Part shown: piece after piece, positions 53,501 to 63,280 of the stretch
How the letters are laid out: each line of letters starts with the position of its first letter
Numbering within the stretch: the stretch's first letter is position 1
Source: Planctomyces sp. SH-PL14
Lineage (GTDB): Bacteria; Planctomycetota; Planctomycetia; Planctomycetales; Planctomycetaceae
Direction: 5' to 3'
DNA: 64,000 nucleotides
Assembly (NCBI RefSeq): GCF_001610835.1
Contig: NZ_CP011270.1
Location: 4,606,001-4,670,000 of the forward strand
Notes under the pieces: generated by a model
What the model saw: the letters and a program-made list of their open reading frames with translations, nothing else
Database searches by the model: none
Told to the model about the DNA's origin: nothing
Made by a program: the position numbers and the translations under genes

Positions 53501-55027
53501 ATGAGTGGATCGCTTCCTCGCCGGACTCTTCTCTGGGCCACCCTGCGACCGGCGGTTCCCCTGCTGCTTTGGCCGCTGTGGGGAACCGGCTGCCAGTCGC
53601 AGGCGAACTCCCCCGCCGCCGGTCCGCCGTCAGCTTCGTCCAGCATGGTCTTAACGGATGATGGGGCGGGAACGGCTGCACCCGATGTCGCAACGACCGC
53701 TGCCGACCGTTCCGAGCAAGCCTCGGTTTCCCCCCCCTCGAAGTCGCGTCCGGGCGACTGGGCTCAGCTCTTTGGCGCGAACTGCGACAGCCGATCGCCC
53801 GATCACAGCCTCGACTGGAGCTGGGAGCCGCAGGGCCCACCCGTCGTCTGGCGGAAGCCGATCGGCATCGGCTACAGCGCTCCGGTGCTCCGCGAAGGGC
53901 GGCTCATCCTCCAGGACCGCGTCGAAGCGGACGAGCGGCTGGTCTGCTTCGATGCCGAGACCGGGAAGGAGCGGTGGATCACCCGCTTTCCGAGCGACTA
54001 TCAGTGCAAGTACGCCTACAGCAGCGGCTCCTACGCGACACCGACGCTCACCCCCGAAGCGATCTACGCCGTCACGGCCGACGGCGACGTCGCGGCGGTG
54101 ACATTCGATTCCGGCGCGCCGATCTGGGAGCGGCCGCTCCTCAAGGAGACGAACGCCAAGATCGGAGCCTTCGGCGTCGGCATCAGCCCGCGGCTCTGGC
54201 AGGACCGGCTGATTCTCAACATCGGCGGCAAGGACGGGCAGGGGATCGTCGCTCTCTCGGCCGCAACGGGGGAAACGCTCTGGTCGGCAATCGACTACGG
54301 CCGCGGCTACGCAACGGCGATCGTCGCCCGGCAGCACGGACGGGATTTCGCCTACGTGCTGACAGAACAGGGGCTGGTGTCGCTCGATCCAAACGACGGT
54401 AAAGTCCACTGGATGTACCCCTTCGGGATCCAGGCCTCGGCGGAACGGGTCAACGCCGTCTCGCCGATCGTCGTCGGCAACCTCGTCATCATCTCCTCCG
54501 GCCCGGGCCCGGGGACCGCGGTCCTCGACATCCAGCCCGACGGATCGCACAAGCTCGTGTGGAAGAACCAGCGGGTCGTCGACGGACAGTACACGAACCT
54601 TCTTGAGCTGGACGGCTGTCTCTACGGCGTGACCGCCCGGCGGCTGGCGATGCTGCGATGCGCGGACCTGAAAACGGGCAAGCTCCTGTGGGAACACGAG
54701 TCCGACCTCTGCCGGGCGAACACGCTCTTCGTCGACGGCCACGTCCTCGTCCTCGGTGAGCACGGCCATCTGGGCGCGTTCGTCCCGGGGCGCGAGAAGC
54801 CCGCTCTCTTCCAGATGACCGCGGAACCGGTCCTCAGCACCCCCTGCTATTCAACGATGGCGCTGTGGGCCGGCCGGCTCTTCGTGCGGAACGAGAAGGA
54901 AGTGGTGTGCCTGGACCTGCGGACGTCGAGCCATCCGACGGTCGACGGGGAAACGTTGACGCGGAACGAACGGGACGCAGAGAGTCGGGCGGGCTCCGTG
55001 CGCGCCGCGGCCCAAGCCCGGAACTGA
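53501..55027 (+). CDS. PQQ-like beta-propeller lipoprotein
   Basis: A 508-residue protein. A signal sequence ends WGTGC, a plausible lipobox. A Ser/Pro/Ala linker follows. The rest is a propeller of PQQ/quinoprotein-type repeats: VCFDAETGKERWITRFP, VAALSAATGETLWSAI-like, SLDPNDGKVHWMYPFG, DLKTGKLLWEHESDL. No PQQ-binding residues can be verified, so it is PQQ-like only. ATG 53501 is selected; the frame continues upstream through copy F but that part is repeat DNA. Confidence 0.8.
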   Translation: MSGSLPRRTLLWATLRPAVPLLLWPLWGTGCQSQANSPAAGPPSASSSMVLTDDGAGTAAPDVATTAADRSEQASVSPPSKSRPGDWAQLFGANCDSRSPDHSLDWSWEPQGPPVVWRKPIGIGYSAPVLREGRLILQDRVEADERLVCFDAETGKERWITRFPSDYQCKYAYSSGSYATPTLTPEAIYAVTADGDVAAVTFDSGAPIWERPLLKETNAKIGAFGVGISPRLWQDRLILNIGGKDGQGIVALSAATGETLWSAIDYGRGYATAIVARQHGRDFAYVLTEQGLVSLDPNDGKVHWMYPFGIQASAERVNAVSPIVVGNLVIISSGPGPGTAVLDIQPDGSHKLVWKNQRVVDGQYTNLLELDGCLYGVTARRLAMLRCADLKTGKLLWEHESDLCRANTLFVDGHVLVLGEHGHLGAFVPGREKPALFQMTAEPVLSTPCYSTMALWAGRLFVRNEKEVVCLDLRTSSHPTVDGETLTRNERDAESRAGSVRAAAQARN

Positions 55028-55216
55028 ACCGGCGGATTTTCTATCCTCACTCGACCGCCGCCTCCGGCCGACGGTCTCCAGGCTCGCGACGCTGCGGGAG
55101 ATCGGCCGCCCCGCCGTTAGGAGGTCAGCGGCCGGCGCTCACGATTCCGGTCCTGATGGCGTATCTTGGAAGGGGTATGACAGCGTGCCGGAGTTCTTCC
55201 GACTAAGGGCCGATCG

Positions 55217-56440
55217 ATGCTCAGCCCCGTTTGGCAAGTGATGCTTTTGGATGCCGCGATCGGCCTCGGCCTGATCTCGCTGGCCTACTGGCCGCGGTTC
55301 CGCTGGGGCGTGCTCTGGGTGGCGATGCTGGCCTTCCCCGTGCTGATCTGCACGAAGGTCACGACCGGTCTCGTCATGTTCTCTCTCCTGGTCGGGATGT
55401 GGGCGACCGTGTGGCGGAGGGTGCCCGGTTGGGTTGCGGTCGGTCTCAATCTGCTGCTGCTCGCATTCGTGCTTCCGTGCAACTTTTCGGTTCTCGAATC
55501 GGGGGCTGTGCGGATGGAAGAGTGGCGAGCCCAACATCCGCGGATGTCGCTGGAGTCCCGGTTGGCCTACGAGGAGCCGCATCGGCCGGTCGAATCACAG
55601 GGCATTGAGGCCAGCCCACGGACCGACGAGCCCGAGATGACAATGGTCCTCAACCGCAGCAATCGGGCTAGGATTCTGAAGGAGCTGCATGCGGGGACCT
55701 ATGACCACTTCGTGACCTCGCCGGGCTTCGGGGTCGAGCGAATGCGGCACGCCGTGCTTACGATGTCCGCGATACCGCTCCTCGACACGACCAAACTTCC
55801 GGAACCGCGTCCCGAACCCCCGGCCTATCCACAGGATCACGAGCCAGGAGGGGTGCCTCTCGCGCCGCGTTCCGAGTCGGCTCCGCGGTTCGAGCCGCCG
55901 CAGCTCCCGCCACCGGAGAACACCCTCGGCGATTCTCGGGGGATGCTGGACTTTCATCGGCAGGCCAAGTCGTCCTTCCTGGATCCGGAAGGCTGGGGTT
56001 ACGTCCGCAATCAGCGTGAGGTCATTGGATTTGCGCCGCACGCCATGCGGCAGCACTCCAATTTTTCACTAGAGATGCATTCCGACGTCGACGGGGTGTG
56101 GCGGCTGTCGCGACTGGAGCTCATGAGTCTCCTCCGCCATGAGCGGCCGCGGGTCTACGTCTCGCGGAAGCTCCCGAACATGGAGCAACGGGAGGACGTT
56201 CCGACGCGGGAGCTGGACCGGTTCGAAGCGGCCGCGCTCCCGCGGTTGGAGGGGGGAGAACCGATCGTCATCCATTCCGACGTGAACACGACGCGGATGC
56301 TGGGGGCCATCGTGGCGGGGAAGGCCTGCTTGCAGTGCCACACCGTCCCGGAGGGCTTCCTGCTGGGCGCCTTCAGCTACCAGCTCGACCGCCGCGTCCC
56401 TCTTCCGGAACGTCCTCCGGAAGGACTGCCTGTGCAGTAG
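55217..56440 (+). CDS. Membrane protein with C-terminal CxxCH haem motif
   Basis: A 407-residue protein with three hydrophobic spans in the first ~95 residues, a long Pro-rich middle, and near the end KACLQCHTVPEGFLLGAFSYQL with C371, C374, H375. That is a cytochrome c haem-attachment motif without other cytochrome features; the LLGAFSY tail is a planctomycete pattern I recall. It could bind one haem and serve as a redox or structural membrane protein. Confidence 0.6.
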   Translation: MLSPVWQVMLLDAAIGLGLISLAYWPRFRWGVLWVAMLAFPVLICTKVTTGLVMFSLLVGMWATVWRRVPGWVAVGLNLLLLAFVLPCNFSVLESGAVRMEEWRAQHPRMSLESRLAYEEPHRPVESQGIEASPRTDEPEMTMVLNRSNRARILKELHAGTYDHFVTSPGFGVERMRHAVLTMSAIPLLDTTKLPEPRPEPPAYPQDHEPGGVPLAPRSESAPRFEPPQLPPPENTLGDSRGMLDFHRQAKSSFLDPEGWGYVRNQREVIGFAPHAMRQHSNFSLEMHSDVDGVWRLSRLELMSLLRHERPRVYVSRKLPNMEQREDVPTRELDRFEAAALPRLEGGEPIVIHSDVNTTRMLGAIVAGKACLQCHTVPEGFLLGAFSYQLDRRVPLPERPPEGLPVQ

Positions 56441-56591
56441 GAGCGCGACGGGTCGCCCGGATGGGAGCCTCGCTTCATCGGCCAGGCTCTTCCCGACGGA
56501 TGGGAGCGATTCCGATCAGCCACTCCGATTTGCTGGTGGCTGATCGCGAGGGTAGCCTGCGGTGGAGTCGGTCTCTCTCCAGCCCCAGAGA

Positions 56592-57272
56592 ATGAGCATG
56601 TCCCCGCTCCGCCGGCTTGCCATCGTCCTTGCCCTGACCGCATTCGGTCCGCGCGCCGGGCATGCGGAGCTGTTGTTTGAAGACCGCTTCGACAAGGAGC
56701 TGTCCGACCGCTGGGAGATTGTCGGACTGACCAAAGAGGACTACCGCCTCCGCAACGGCGGCCTGGAGGTCCGGATCCAGCCGCAGCAGGGGGGCGACAA
56801 GACCCCCATGCTGAAGATCATGCTCCCCTTCACGATCGAGGACACCGCCATCGCCTCCGTCGAGGTCACGGTCCTCGACGAGTTCACCCGCGAAGGGGAA
56901 GGGGCGGCCCTCTGCCTGCTCGACGAGACGGGAGTCGACTTCACCGTTCAGAAGCAGCGGATCGAGGGAGGGCTGTTCTTCGCTCCCGGTGAATACCGCT
57001 TTGCCGGGAAGGATGGCGAGGAAGGGAATCCCGCCAAGTATCACGTGCACTACACCCCGGCGACGAATGCCGCCGGTCCCCTGCGGATCGTGACCCGCGG
57101 CGACCACGCCTACTTCATGGTCGGCCCGTCCGAGGAAGGGAAATACCAGACGTTCTTTCACAGCGCCGTGAATCCCAAACCCAAGCGCCGCGGCTTCGCA
57201 CTCCGGGCCGGCGGGGGCAAGCCGGGGGACAACCACTGGGTCCGCTACGACAACTTCCGCGTCACGAAGTAG
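56592..57272 (+). CDS. Secreted beta-sandwich protein
   Basis: A 226-residue protein with a signal peptide (MSMSPLRRLAIVLALTAFGPRAGHA). The body LLFEDRFDKELSDRWEIVG...GLEVRIQPQQGGDK... RVRYDNFRVTK resembles concanavalin-like/laminin-G folds of planctomycete exported proteins (family uncertain). ATG 56592 vs 56598 cannot be decided. Confidence 0.6.
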   Translation: MSMSPLRRLAIVLALTAFGPRAGHAELLFEDRFDKELSDRWEIVGLTKEDYRLRNGGLEVRIQPQQGGDKTPMLKIMLPFTIEDTAIASVEVTVLDEFTREGEGAALCLLDETGVDFTVQKQRIEGGLFFAPGEYRFAGKDGEEGNPAKYHVHYTPATNAAGPLRIVTRGDHAYFMVGPSEEGKYQTFFHSAVNPKPKRRGFALRAGGGKPGDNHWVRYDNFRVTK

Positions 57273-57404
57273 TTCTTCGTTCGTTGCCGCTGTGCGTTCC
57301 CAAGGCGGCTCCGATCACGCGAGGCACGAGAGTTCGTTAAACCGGTCGCGCGACCGGACGCCGGCGCGATCCGCCTGTCCGGTCCCTGCCCGCTTGGCGG
57401 ACCA

Positions 57405-57440
57405 ACGAAAACACCCCGAAGCCGCGAGGCGTTCGGGGTG
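57405..57440 (-). terminator. Terminator of the MFS gene
   Basis: CACCCCGAA (57412-57420) pairs with TTCGGGGTG (57432-57440), loop GCCGCGAGGCG. On the minus strand a TGTTTTCG tail follows. It is 39 bases beyond the MFS stop. Confidence 0.85.
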
Positions 57441-57478
57441 TCCGTGATTCCGTCGGTTTCGGAAAGGGCCGGCTGGGT

Positions 57479-59056
57479 TCAAGCCGGGGTCGCTTCCATC
57501 TCCCGCTCTTCCGTCACATTGAGGGCCTTGTAGCCACCCTGCGTCTGGAAGTAGACGATCAGCAGGAGGTACAGCACCGCCATCGTGGCGGGAACGTAAG
57601 CGGTGTACTTAAGAGCCATTCGGCCCCCATAGACACCGGCGTCCTGGACCGGCTTCTTGTCTTCGGCCACATGCGGCTTGGCGGATTCCCACCACGTCGC
57701 CAGGGCCGTGTAGTTGGCGTCGGACCGGCTTTCCTTGGCGAGGAGCTCGCCCGTCCGATCCAGTTCCGCTCCGTTGTCTTCGAGCACCGCCACCTTGGAG
57801 CCGTCGAGCCCCACGGTCTTGATGCCGAAGAAGCTGCTCTCGTTGCCCGCCTTGTACCGATCGTACGACTCAGGAGAGGTCGCCTTGAGGTTGCTCGAAG
57901 CGTTGTAGTCCTGCTTGAACCCGATCGCTGGTCCGCCGAGGAGGCCAGCGGAGAGCATCCCGACACCACCCAGCATCCCGATCGCGACCGCTCCCCCCTT
58001 CGGGAACCGCTCGGAGGCGACGGCCAGCATCGTCGGCCACAGGAAGGTCTTGCCCATCGCGTACACGGTCGCCGCGACAACGCAGGCCGTGACCGTCGCG
58101 GCATTCCCCAGCAGGGTCAGGCCGGTGGCGCCGAGCACGCCGCTGGCGAACAGGAGGCCCAGCGGCGAAGTCTTATGGACGATCGGGCCGGCCATGAACC
58201 GCAGCACAAACATCAGGGTCGAGGTGTAGACGAACAGGATCAGCCCCTTGGACGGGCTGGCCATGATCGATCCCGTGATCTTGGCGATCCACGAGTCCGT
58301 TCCGAGTTCGACGTAGCCGACCATCGCGTGAATGATCAGCAGGACCAGCATCAGCGGAGCGAACAGCGTCGCGAACATTTCGCCGAAGGTGACCCCGGCG
58401 GAGGCGGCCTCGGACTTCGGGAACCGCTGACCGAGGATCATCAGGCCGTACAGGACGACCGGAACGAGGAAGAGCGACATCTGGATCTTCCAGTCCACCG
58501 CCTTCGTCAGGACCTCACCCGCATCGCTGACGGTTCCCGCCATGAAGAACGAAGCCAGGCCTCCCAGGACAAGCCCGGCCGGCCAGCCGGCGTGCAGGAT
58601 GTTGAGGTAGTGCGTCTTGTTCTTGGGGAACAGCGTGGCAGTCAGCGGATTGACGACCGCCTCGCACAGGCCGTTGCCGATCGCGAAGAGGAACATCCCC
58701 CAGAACAGGCAGTCATAGGCTGCGCTCTTTCCGCCGGAAGCGAAGGCGGCCGGGGCCGCGAGCGTCAGGACGGCCGACGTGAAATGGAGCACGAAGGCGA
58801 GGGCCATCAGCTTGCCGTAGCCGACTTTGTCGGCGATGAACGACGTCAGGATGATGATGATCCCGAAGCCCGTCAGTCCGCCGCCGGTGATTCCCCCCAG
58901 TTCGGTCATCGTGAAGCCGAACTGATCGGCCCACTGCTTGAGGATCCCTGAGCGGACCGAAAAACCGACCCCGGCGGCGAGGATCGCCATAAATCCGGCC
59001 CACAGCAGCCGGTGCGCATTGGGCGCAATCCCATTTGTCGTTTCTGCCTGGCTCAT
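57479..59056 (-). CDS. Major facilitator superfamily transporter
   Basis: A 525-residue membrane protein with about 12 hydrophobic spans and a cytoplasmic insertion of ~95 residues (about 395-485). The start WAGFMAILAAGVGFSVRSGILKQW and GITGGGLTGFGIIII suit MFS sugar porters of the FucP-like type. The substrate is unknown. It is a single minus-strand gene with a strong terminator. Confidence 0.8.
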   Translation of the reverse strand: MSQAETTNGIAPNAHRLLWAGFMAILAAGVGFSVRSGILKQWADQFGFTMTELGGITGGGLTGFGIIIILTSFIADKVGYGKLMALAFVLHFTSAVLTLAAPAAFASGGKSAAYDCLFWGMFLFAIGNGLCEAVVNPLTATLFPKNKTHYLNILHAGWPAGLVLGGLASFFMAGTVSDAGEVLTKAVDWKIQMSLFLVPVVLYGLMILGQRFPKSEAASAGVTFGEMFATLFAPLMLVLLIIHAMVGYVELGTDSWIAKITGSIMASPSKGLILFVYTSTLMFVLRFMAGPIVHKTSPLGLLFASGVLGATGLTLLGNAATVTACVVAATVYAMGKTFLWPTMLAVASERFPKGGAVAIGMLGGVGMLSAGLLGGPAIGFKQDYNASSNLKATSPESYDRYKAGNESSFFGIKTVGLDGSKVAVLEDNGAELDRTGELLAKESRSDANYTALATWWESAKPHVAEDKKPVQDAGVYGGRMALKYTAYVPATMAVLYLLLIVYFQTQGGYKALNVTEEREMEATPA

Positions 59057-59526
59057 TGAACTGACTACCGTCTTGGTGAAGGGAGAGGTGCTGTCTTTCG
59101 TCGAGACGGCTGCGGGCGCGCAGACCTGCGCGCCGGATCCGGATGGGAAAGACTCAAGCCGGCCCGCAGTGCGACCTGGCGACCAGGCGGCTTGAATGGC
59201 CTCGCGATGCTACCCGCCCCCGCGTCCCTTTTCCACGATGAATCGGAATCGTTCCATGCGTGTCAAGTCCGGACGGTGACGATCATTCGGGCTCCGGGTT
59301 TCCTTACGGGCGCGGTCCGGGTAACGTCCCCGGGCGTCTGCTTGCCAAGGTCTGTCGCTTTCGGAGGTCCTACGGGACGGATTGCCGATGCGAAACGGCG
59401 GATCGAGTCGCTTGCGATCCCCATTTTGACCGGGTCCCCGCGCGCCGGGACTTGCGTCTTTCCCCGTTTGCGTTCTCTGGGATATAACCCGTCCCGTCGG
59501 GCTCAGGAACGCCAGGGAGGCAATGC
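59057..59526. other. Gap between MFS and TPR genes
   Basis: 470 bases with divergent promoters expected and no credible ORF, repeat or RNA gene that I can see. Confidence 0.4.
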
Positions 59527-60642
59527 ATGCTGTTTCATGGAAGAACCGCCCGCGCGGCGGTCGTTGGATTGTGCTGCTCCGTTGTCATGGTCGGACCGCT
59601 GCTGGCGGATCCGGTGTCCCCCGCCGCCCCGGCGGCGCCGGGAGAACAGGCGCCCGGAGACCAGAATCCCGACGAGATCTTCGAACGGGCCGAGCGCCTC
59701 GAAGGCCAGTCGCACGAGCATCTCACGCAGGGCGAATTGCCGAAGGCGATCGCCGCCCTCAAGGCCGCCAACGCGTGCCGGATGCCGCTCCTGGGAGCCG
59801 ACCACTGGGGCGTCCGGACGGCCGCCCTCCAGGTGAAGGCGCTGGAGGAGCTGCAGGCCCTCCCGGCTGCCAAGCGTGAAGCTGCGGTCTCCGCCCTGGC
59901 GAAGTGGGAGTCGGCCGCACGGGAGTTCGACCCGTCGCAGGGAATGGTCGGGCTGACCGATCTCGGCAAGTGCTGCGACGTCCTCTGCCGGACGCTGGGG
60001 GACGACTCGGTCCTGACCGCCCGGGCGCGGATCCACCTGGCGGAACTTCAGACCGGCGCCCGCCGCTCGGCCGAAGCCCGCCTGACCGCGGGGGCCGTCA
60101 ACGCCCAGACCGTGAAGCTGCTGGGGAAGAACCATCCCTGGTACGCCTTCTCGCTCTCCCTGATGGCGACCGCGGATGGTCAGCTCGGACAGTGGGACGC
60201 GGCCAGGAAGGAAGCGGCGCTCGCGCTTCGGGCCAATGAGCATCTTTGGGGCGAAGACACCCCTCCCTGCGGGATGAACTACCTCACGCTGGCGTGGGTC
60301 GACATCAACCGGCGGGACTTCGACGCGGCCCGTCGCCACTCGGAAAACGCCCTCTACGCTCTGGCGGAATCGAAGGAGCAGGATCCGGCCAATTACGCGC
60401 TGGCCAAGGCCCATCTGGCCCACGCGCTGAGCGAACTCGGCAAGACCGAGGACGCCAAGAAAGAGTACATCTCGCTCGTCAGCTACTGCGATGAGCAGGA
60501 GGGCGTCCCGGGCGAGCTCGAGCGGGATATCTGCCGTCGCTACGTCGACCTGCTGAACCAGCTCGGAAACGAGCAGGACCGCAAGGCGATCGAGGAGCGG
60601 CTGGCCCGACTGCCGATGAGCGACGAAACCGTGGTTCGCTGA
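59527..60642 (+). CDS. Secreted TPR-repeat protein
   Basis: A 371-residue protein: signal peptide (ARAAVVGLCCSVVMVGPLLA), a short Pro/Ala linker, then TPR-like repeats to the end (ELPKAIAALKAANACRMPLLG, ARRHSENALYALAESKEQDPANYALAKAHLAHALSELGKTEDAKKEYISL). No catalytic motif. Confidence 0.78.
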   Translation: MLFHGRTARAAVVGLCCSVVMVGPLLADPVSPAAPAAPGEQAPGDQNPDEIFERAERLEGQSHEHLTQGELPKAIAALKAANACRMPLLGADHWGVRTAALQVKALEELQALPAAKREAAVSALAKWESAAREFDPSQGMVGLTDLGKCCDVLCRTLGDDSVLTARARIHLAELQTGARRSAEARLTAGAVNAQTVKLLGKNHPWYAFSLSLMATADGQLGQWDAARKEAALALRANEHLWGEDTPPCGMNYLTLAWVDINRRDFDAARRHSENALYALAESKEQDPANYALAKAHLAHALSELGKTEDAKKEYISLVSYCDEQEGVPGELERDICRRYVDLLNQLGNEQDRKAIEERLARLPMSDETVVR

Positions 60643-60657
60643 GTTGAGTCGGCGCGC

Positions 60658-60702
60658 AAAAAAATGCTGGCTGGGTGTGAATGATCACAACCCAGCCAGC
60701 AT
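60658..60702 (-). terminator. Bidirectional terminator between TPR gene and small minus-strand gene
   Basis: ATGCTGGCTGGGT (60664-60676) pairs perfectly with ACCCAGCCAGCAT (60690-60702). An A-run at 60658-60664 gives the T tail for the minus-strand gene; the plus side lacks one. Confidence 0.85.
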
Positions 60703-60782
60703 CCCCCTTCAGTGCTTCCATAACGGTGGAAGGTTGAGGCCGACGGAACTACCTCCCGCCGGTCCCAATCTCCACCGATCGT

Positions 60783-61109
60783 TTACTCCCACGCGAAGAC
60801 GCCTCCCCGGCGATAGTGGAACGCGTGCAGGTGATTGCGACAGCACGCTCGCACGGCGTGTGCCATCGTTCGCAATTCATTCTCGCTCGCCCATTCGAGG
60901 GCGGCGCGGTTCTGATCCCGGAACATCACGCGGGACAACTGGATCATGTGCAGGAGGTCTTCCCGCGACATCAGCGTCAGGTCGCGATCGGACATCCGCG
61001 AAATGGATTCCCGGAGGGGGCCGGGATAGTTCTGCGCATCCTCGACTTCCAGGCAGGAGCCGCCATTCACCTTCGCTTCCATTCGGGCTGCGTGCGCATT
61101 CGAAACCAT
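60783..61109 (-). CDS. Small conserved-looking protein of unknown function
   Basis: A 108-residue protein: AKVNGGSCLEVEDAQNYPG then SDRDLTLMSREDLLHMIQLSRVMFRDQNRAALEWASENELRTMAHAVRACCRNHLHAFHYRR. No signal peptide or family recognised. ATG 61109 follows GAGG at a good distance; upstream in-frame starts lack this. It is convergent with the TPR gene and in the same direction as the lipoprotein gene upstream. Confidence 0.55.
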   Translation of the reverse strand: MVSNAHAARMEAKVNGGSCLEVEDAQNYPGPLRESISRMSDRDLTLMSREDLLHMIQLSRVMFRDQNRAALEWASENELRTMAHAVRACCRNHLHAFHYRRGGVFAWE

Positions 61110-61197
61110 TAAAAACATCCTCACTCGTACTGACGCGGGGGGGGGAACCCGAGCCGGCCAGGTGAACAAGCACCTGACCATGCCCGGGCAAATCACT

Positions 61198-61233
61198 TTT
61201 AAAACGCGTGCGGCTCCGCCGGGAGCCGCACGC
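61198..61233 (-). terminator. Terminator after the coiled-coil lipoprotein gene
   Basis: GCGTGCGGCTCC (61206-61217) pairs with GGAGCCGCACGC (61222-61233), loop GCCG. The minus strand continues with GTTTTAAAAG. It is 14 bases past the stop. Confidence 0.85.
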
Positions 61234-61247
61234 TGTGGCCACGGACG

Positions 61248-61862
61248 TCACTTGGGCACGTCCGTGGTTTTCTCCTTGGTGACTTCCTGTTCGGCGCGGG
61301 TCACCTCATCCCGTTGTTTGATGAGGTCCTTTTCCGCTGCCGCCAGTTCGTCCTGAGCGACCTTCAATTCCGCCTGGGCGTCATTGCGGGCCGTTGTTTC
61401 ATCCGGCTTCAGGCCATCAAGGCGAGTCTGCGCCTGGGCCATTTTTGCCTTCGCCGCGTCGACTCTCTGCTGAGCCGCCGTGACGTCCTGCTTTTCCTTT
61501 GTCACGTTGGCCTGGGCATCGGAGATCCGGACCTGACGGTCGCGGGACTTCTCCGCTGCCTCTTCCGCGGCCTTCCGATCCGCCTCGCGGACCTCCTGCT
61601 CGGCCGCTTCGACCTTTTGCCCAGCCTTCCGCTGAGCGTCTTGCAGATTACGATCCGCTTCCCGAACGTCGTCGGTCACCTTGGCGGCTTCATGGCGGAT
61701 CGCCGCGTCTCGGTCACGTCGAGCTTCGGCGACATCTTCTTTCGCTTCCTGTCGCGTCCGCTCCAAGTCTTTCCGGGCTTCCTGGGCCTGCCGCTCGGCT
61801 GAACATCCGGTCATCCCGGCAACCGCCGCCAGAACCCAAATCCCCGTTATTCTGCGAATCAT
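61248..61862 (-). CDS. Coiled-coil lipoprotein
   Basis: A 204-residue protein: N-terminal lipobox VAGMTGC (Cys at ~20) then an almost continuous coiled coil of Glu/Lys/Arg/Ala heptads (QAQEARKDLERTRQEAKEDVAEARRDRDAA ... KDLIKQRDEVTRAEQEVTKEK). It would be anchored to a membrane and extend into the periplasm as a rod; function unknown. Confidence 0.78.
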   Translation of the reverse strand: MIRRITGIWVLAAVAGMTGCSAERQAQEARKDLERTRQEAKEDVAEARRDRDAAIRHEAAKVTDDVREADRNLQDAQRKAGQKVEAAEQEVREADRKAAEEAAEKSRDRQVRISDAQANVTKEKQDVTAAQQRVDAAKAKMAQAQTRLDGLKPDETTARNDAQAELKVAQDELAAAEKDLIKQRDEVTRAEQEVTKEKTTDVPK

Positions 61863-62320
61863 GGTGTCCTCCTAAGTCCACACTGACAGGGAGGTTGTCT
61901 TTGTCATGCGTTTCCGACAGAGACAGAAAGCAACCGTTGTACCGCGTCCCAAGATGTTCCCCCGGACCGCGAGGGAGCTTCCCGAACTCCAGTCGATCTC
62001 CACCCCGAACGCCGATTCGGGCCGATCCGCGCGGGTCGTCGGGACCGCCATTCGAGGGAAGAGGTGGTCGCAGGGGTACCAGAGTGCGCGACTGGCGGTC
62101 GGTCGACTGTCAGCGACCCCTCAAGGCCCGATCCGCGTCCACGATAAGAGGTGACGTTTCGATCAGTGCTGACGTCTGCGCTGCGGCGATGGAATGGGTG
62201 AGAGCGACCGCTCAGTAGCGAGGTCAGGGCCAGCAGCGATGACGTTGTGCTGCGGCGACACCACACCACACCGGGCCGGGCGATCTCCCGAGACTGATAG
62301 AACAGGACGTCGGCAGAGAG
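61863..62320. other. Gap between GspM-like and lipoprotein genes
   Basis: 458 bases with no credible ORF, no repeat and no RNA gene that I can recognise. It should contain the promoter of the lipoprotein gene. Confidence 0.4.
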
Positions 62321-63280
62321 TCAGCGGGGCTCGGCTTCCGGAAGGGATTGCCCCAGCTCCACCAATACGTCCCGCCCGTCCCGCGTCAGGACGACCTGGT
62401 CGCTCCCGATCCGGCTGACGACCAGTGTTTGTCCCTCATGCGTGAGGGACTCGCCCGCCTGGAAGGTCCGCAGCGTCTCGCCGTCCGGTTCCATAAACCA
62501 GGCGAGGGGCCGCGCGTCCTTGCTGCCGCAGGCGATCAGGAGATAGCCGCGGTCGACTCTGGCCGTCAGGGGAGCGGGCTGTTCGTCGGCCGCGTCGGTC
62601 GCGGGAGCGGTCCGGGCGACCGCTTCGGTCCGCGTGGGACGGCCGAACAGTGCCGGGCCGGCGGCGAGCTGCTTGAGCCGTTGCCGCTCTCCGCGGCCCT
62701 CGAGCGCCTTCAGCGGACTCAGGACGCTGGCCGCTCCTCCATCGCGGAGGGCGATGACTTCGAGCATGACCGAGATCGTCAGCTCGTCCCCCTTTGCTTC
62801 GGTTCCCCCCGCCGCCGCGACTTCGATGTGCGACAGCCGCATCAGACCAGGGAAACCCTGGGTCCGCTCCAGGAGTTGGACTAGGGAGAGAAACCGGCCG
62901 GTGGCGGAGAGCGTGAACGGGATCCGGTGGCCGACCCCCTCTTCGACGAGGGGCCGGCCGGGAACGATATGGACCGCCTGGAGCTGGGCCCGGCGGGCGG
63001 TGTCGAGGAGCCAGTTCTGGCAGTCGAGGGTCGCCGTCACCGGATCGGCCGCGAGCCCGGACTCCGCCTGCGCGGCGACATGACTCTGCGCGCGGCGGAC
63101 GAGGGCCGACTGGAAGTCGAGGTCCTGAAGCTGCCGCTCCAGCCCCGAGAGCTCGAGCCTTCGCGCCGCGAGCGGAGCGAAGACGAACGCCTCGGCGAAC
63201 TGGGCGAGGACGAACAGCGTCACGGTTCCGCCCAGCACGAGGGCGATTGTCCGCTCGCGAGCGGTTCGTAAGAGCGTCAT
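62321..63280 (-). CDS. GspM/PilO-like secretion assembly protein
   Basis: A 319-residue inner-membrane protein: one N-terminal span (ALVLGGTVTLFVLAQFAEAFVFAPL), a coiled-coil (ARRLELSGLERQLQDLDFQSALVRRAQSHV), then the ferredoxin-like domain region (PFTLSATGRFLSLVQLLERTQGFPGLMRLSHIEV) typical of GspM/PilO, and a C-terminal PilP/GspC-like extension (DRGYLLIACG). Start overlaps the upstream stop by four bases (ATGA). Confidence 0.75.
   Translation of the reverse strand: MTLLRTARERTIALVLGGTVTLFVLAQFAEAFVFAPLAARRLELSGLERQLQDLDFQSALVRRAQSHVAAQAESGLAADPVTATLDCQNWLLDTARRAQLQAVHIVPGRPLVEEGVGHRIPFTLSATGRFLSLVQLLERTQGFPGLMRLSHIEVAAAGGTEAKGDELTISVMLEVIALRDGGAASVLSPLKALEGRGERQRLKQLAAGPALFGRPTRTEAVARTAPATDAADEQPAPLTARVDRGYLLIACGSKDARPLAWFMEPDGETLRTFQAGESLTHEGQTLVVSRIGSDQVVLTRDGRDVLVELGQSLPEAEPR

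Noticed and set aside
60158-60702. Possible tRNA or small RNA near 60.66 kb
   Set aside because: The hairpin is a terminator; no cloverleaf arms found.
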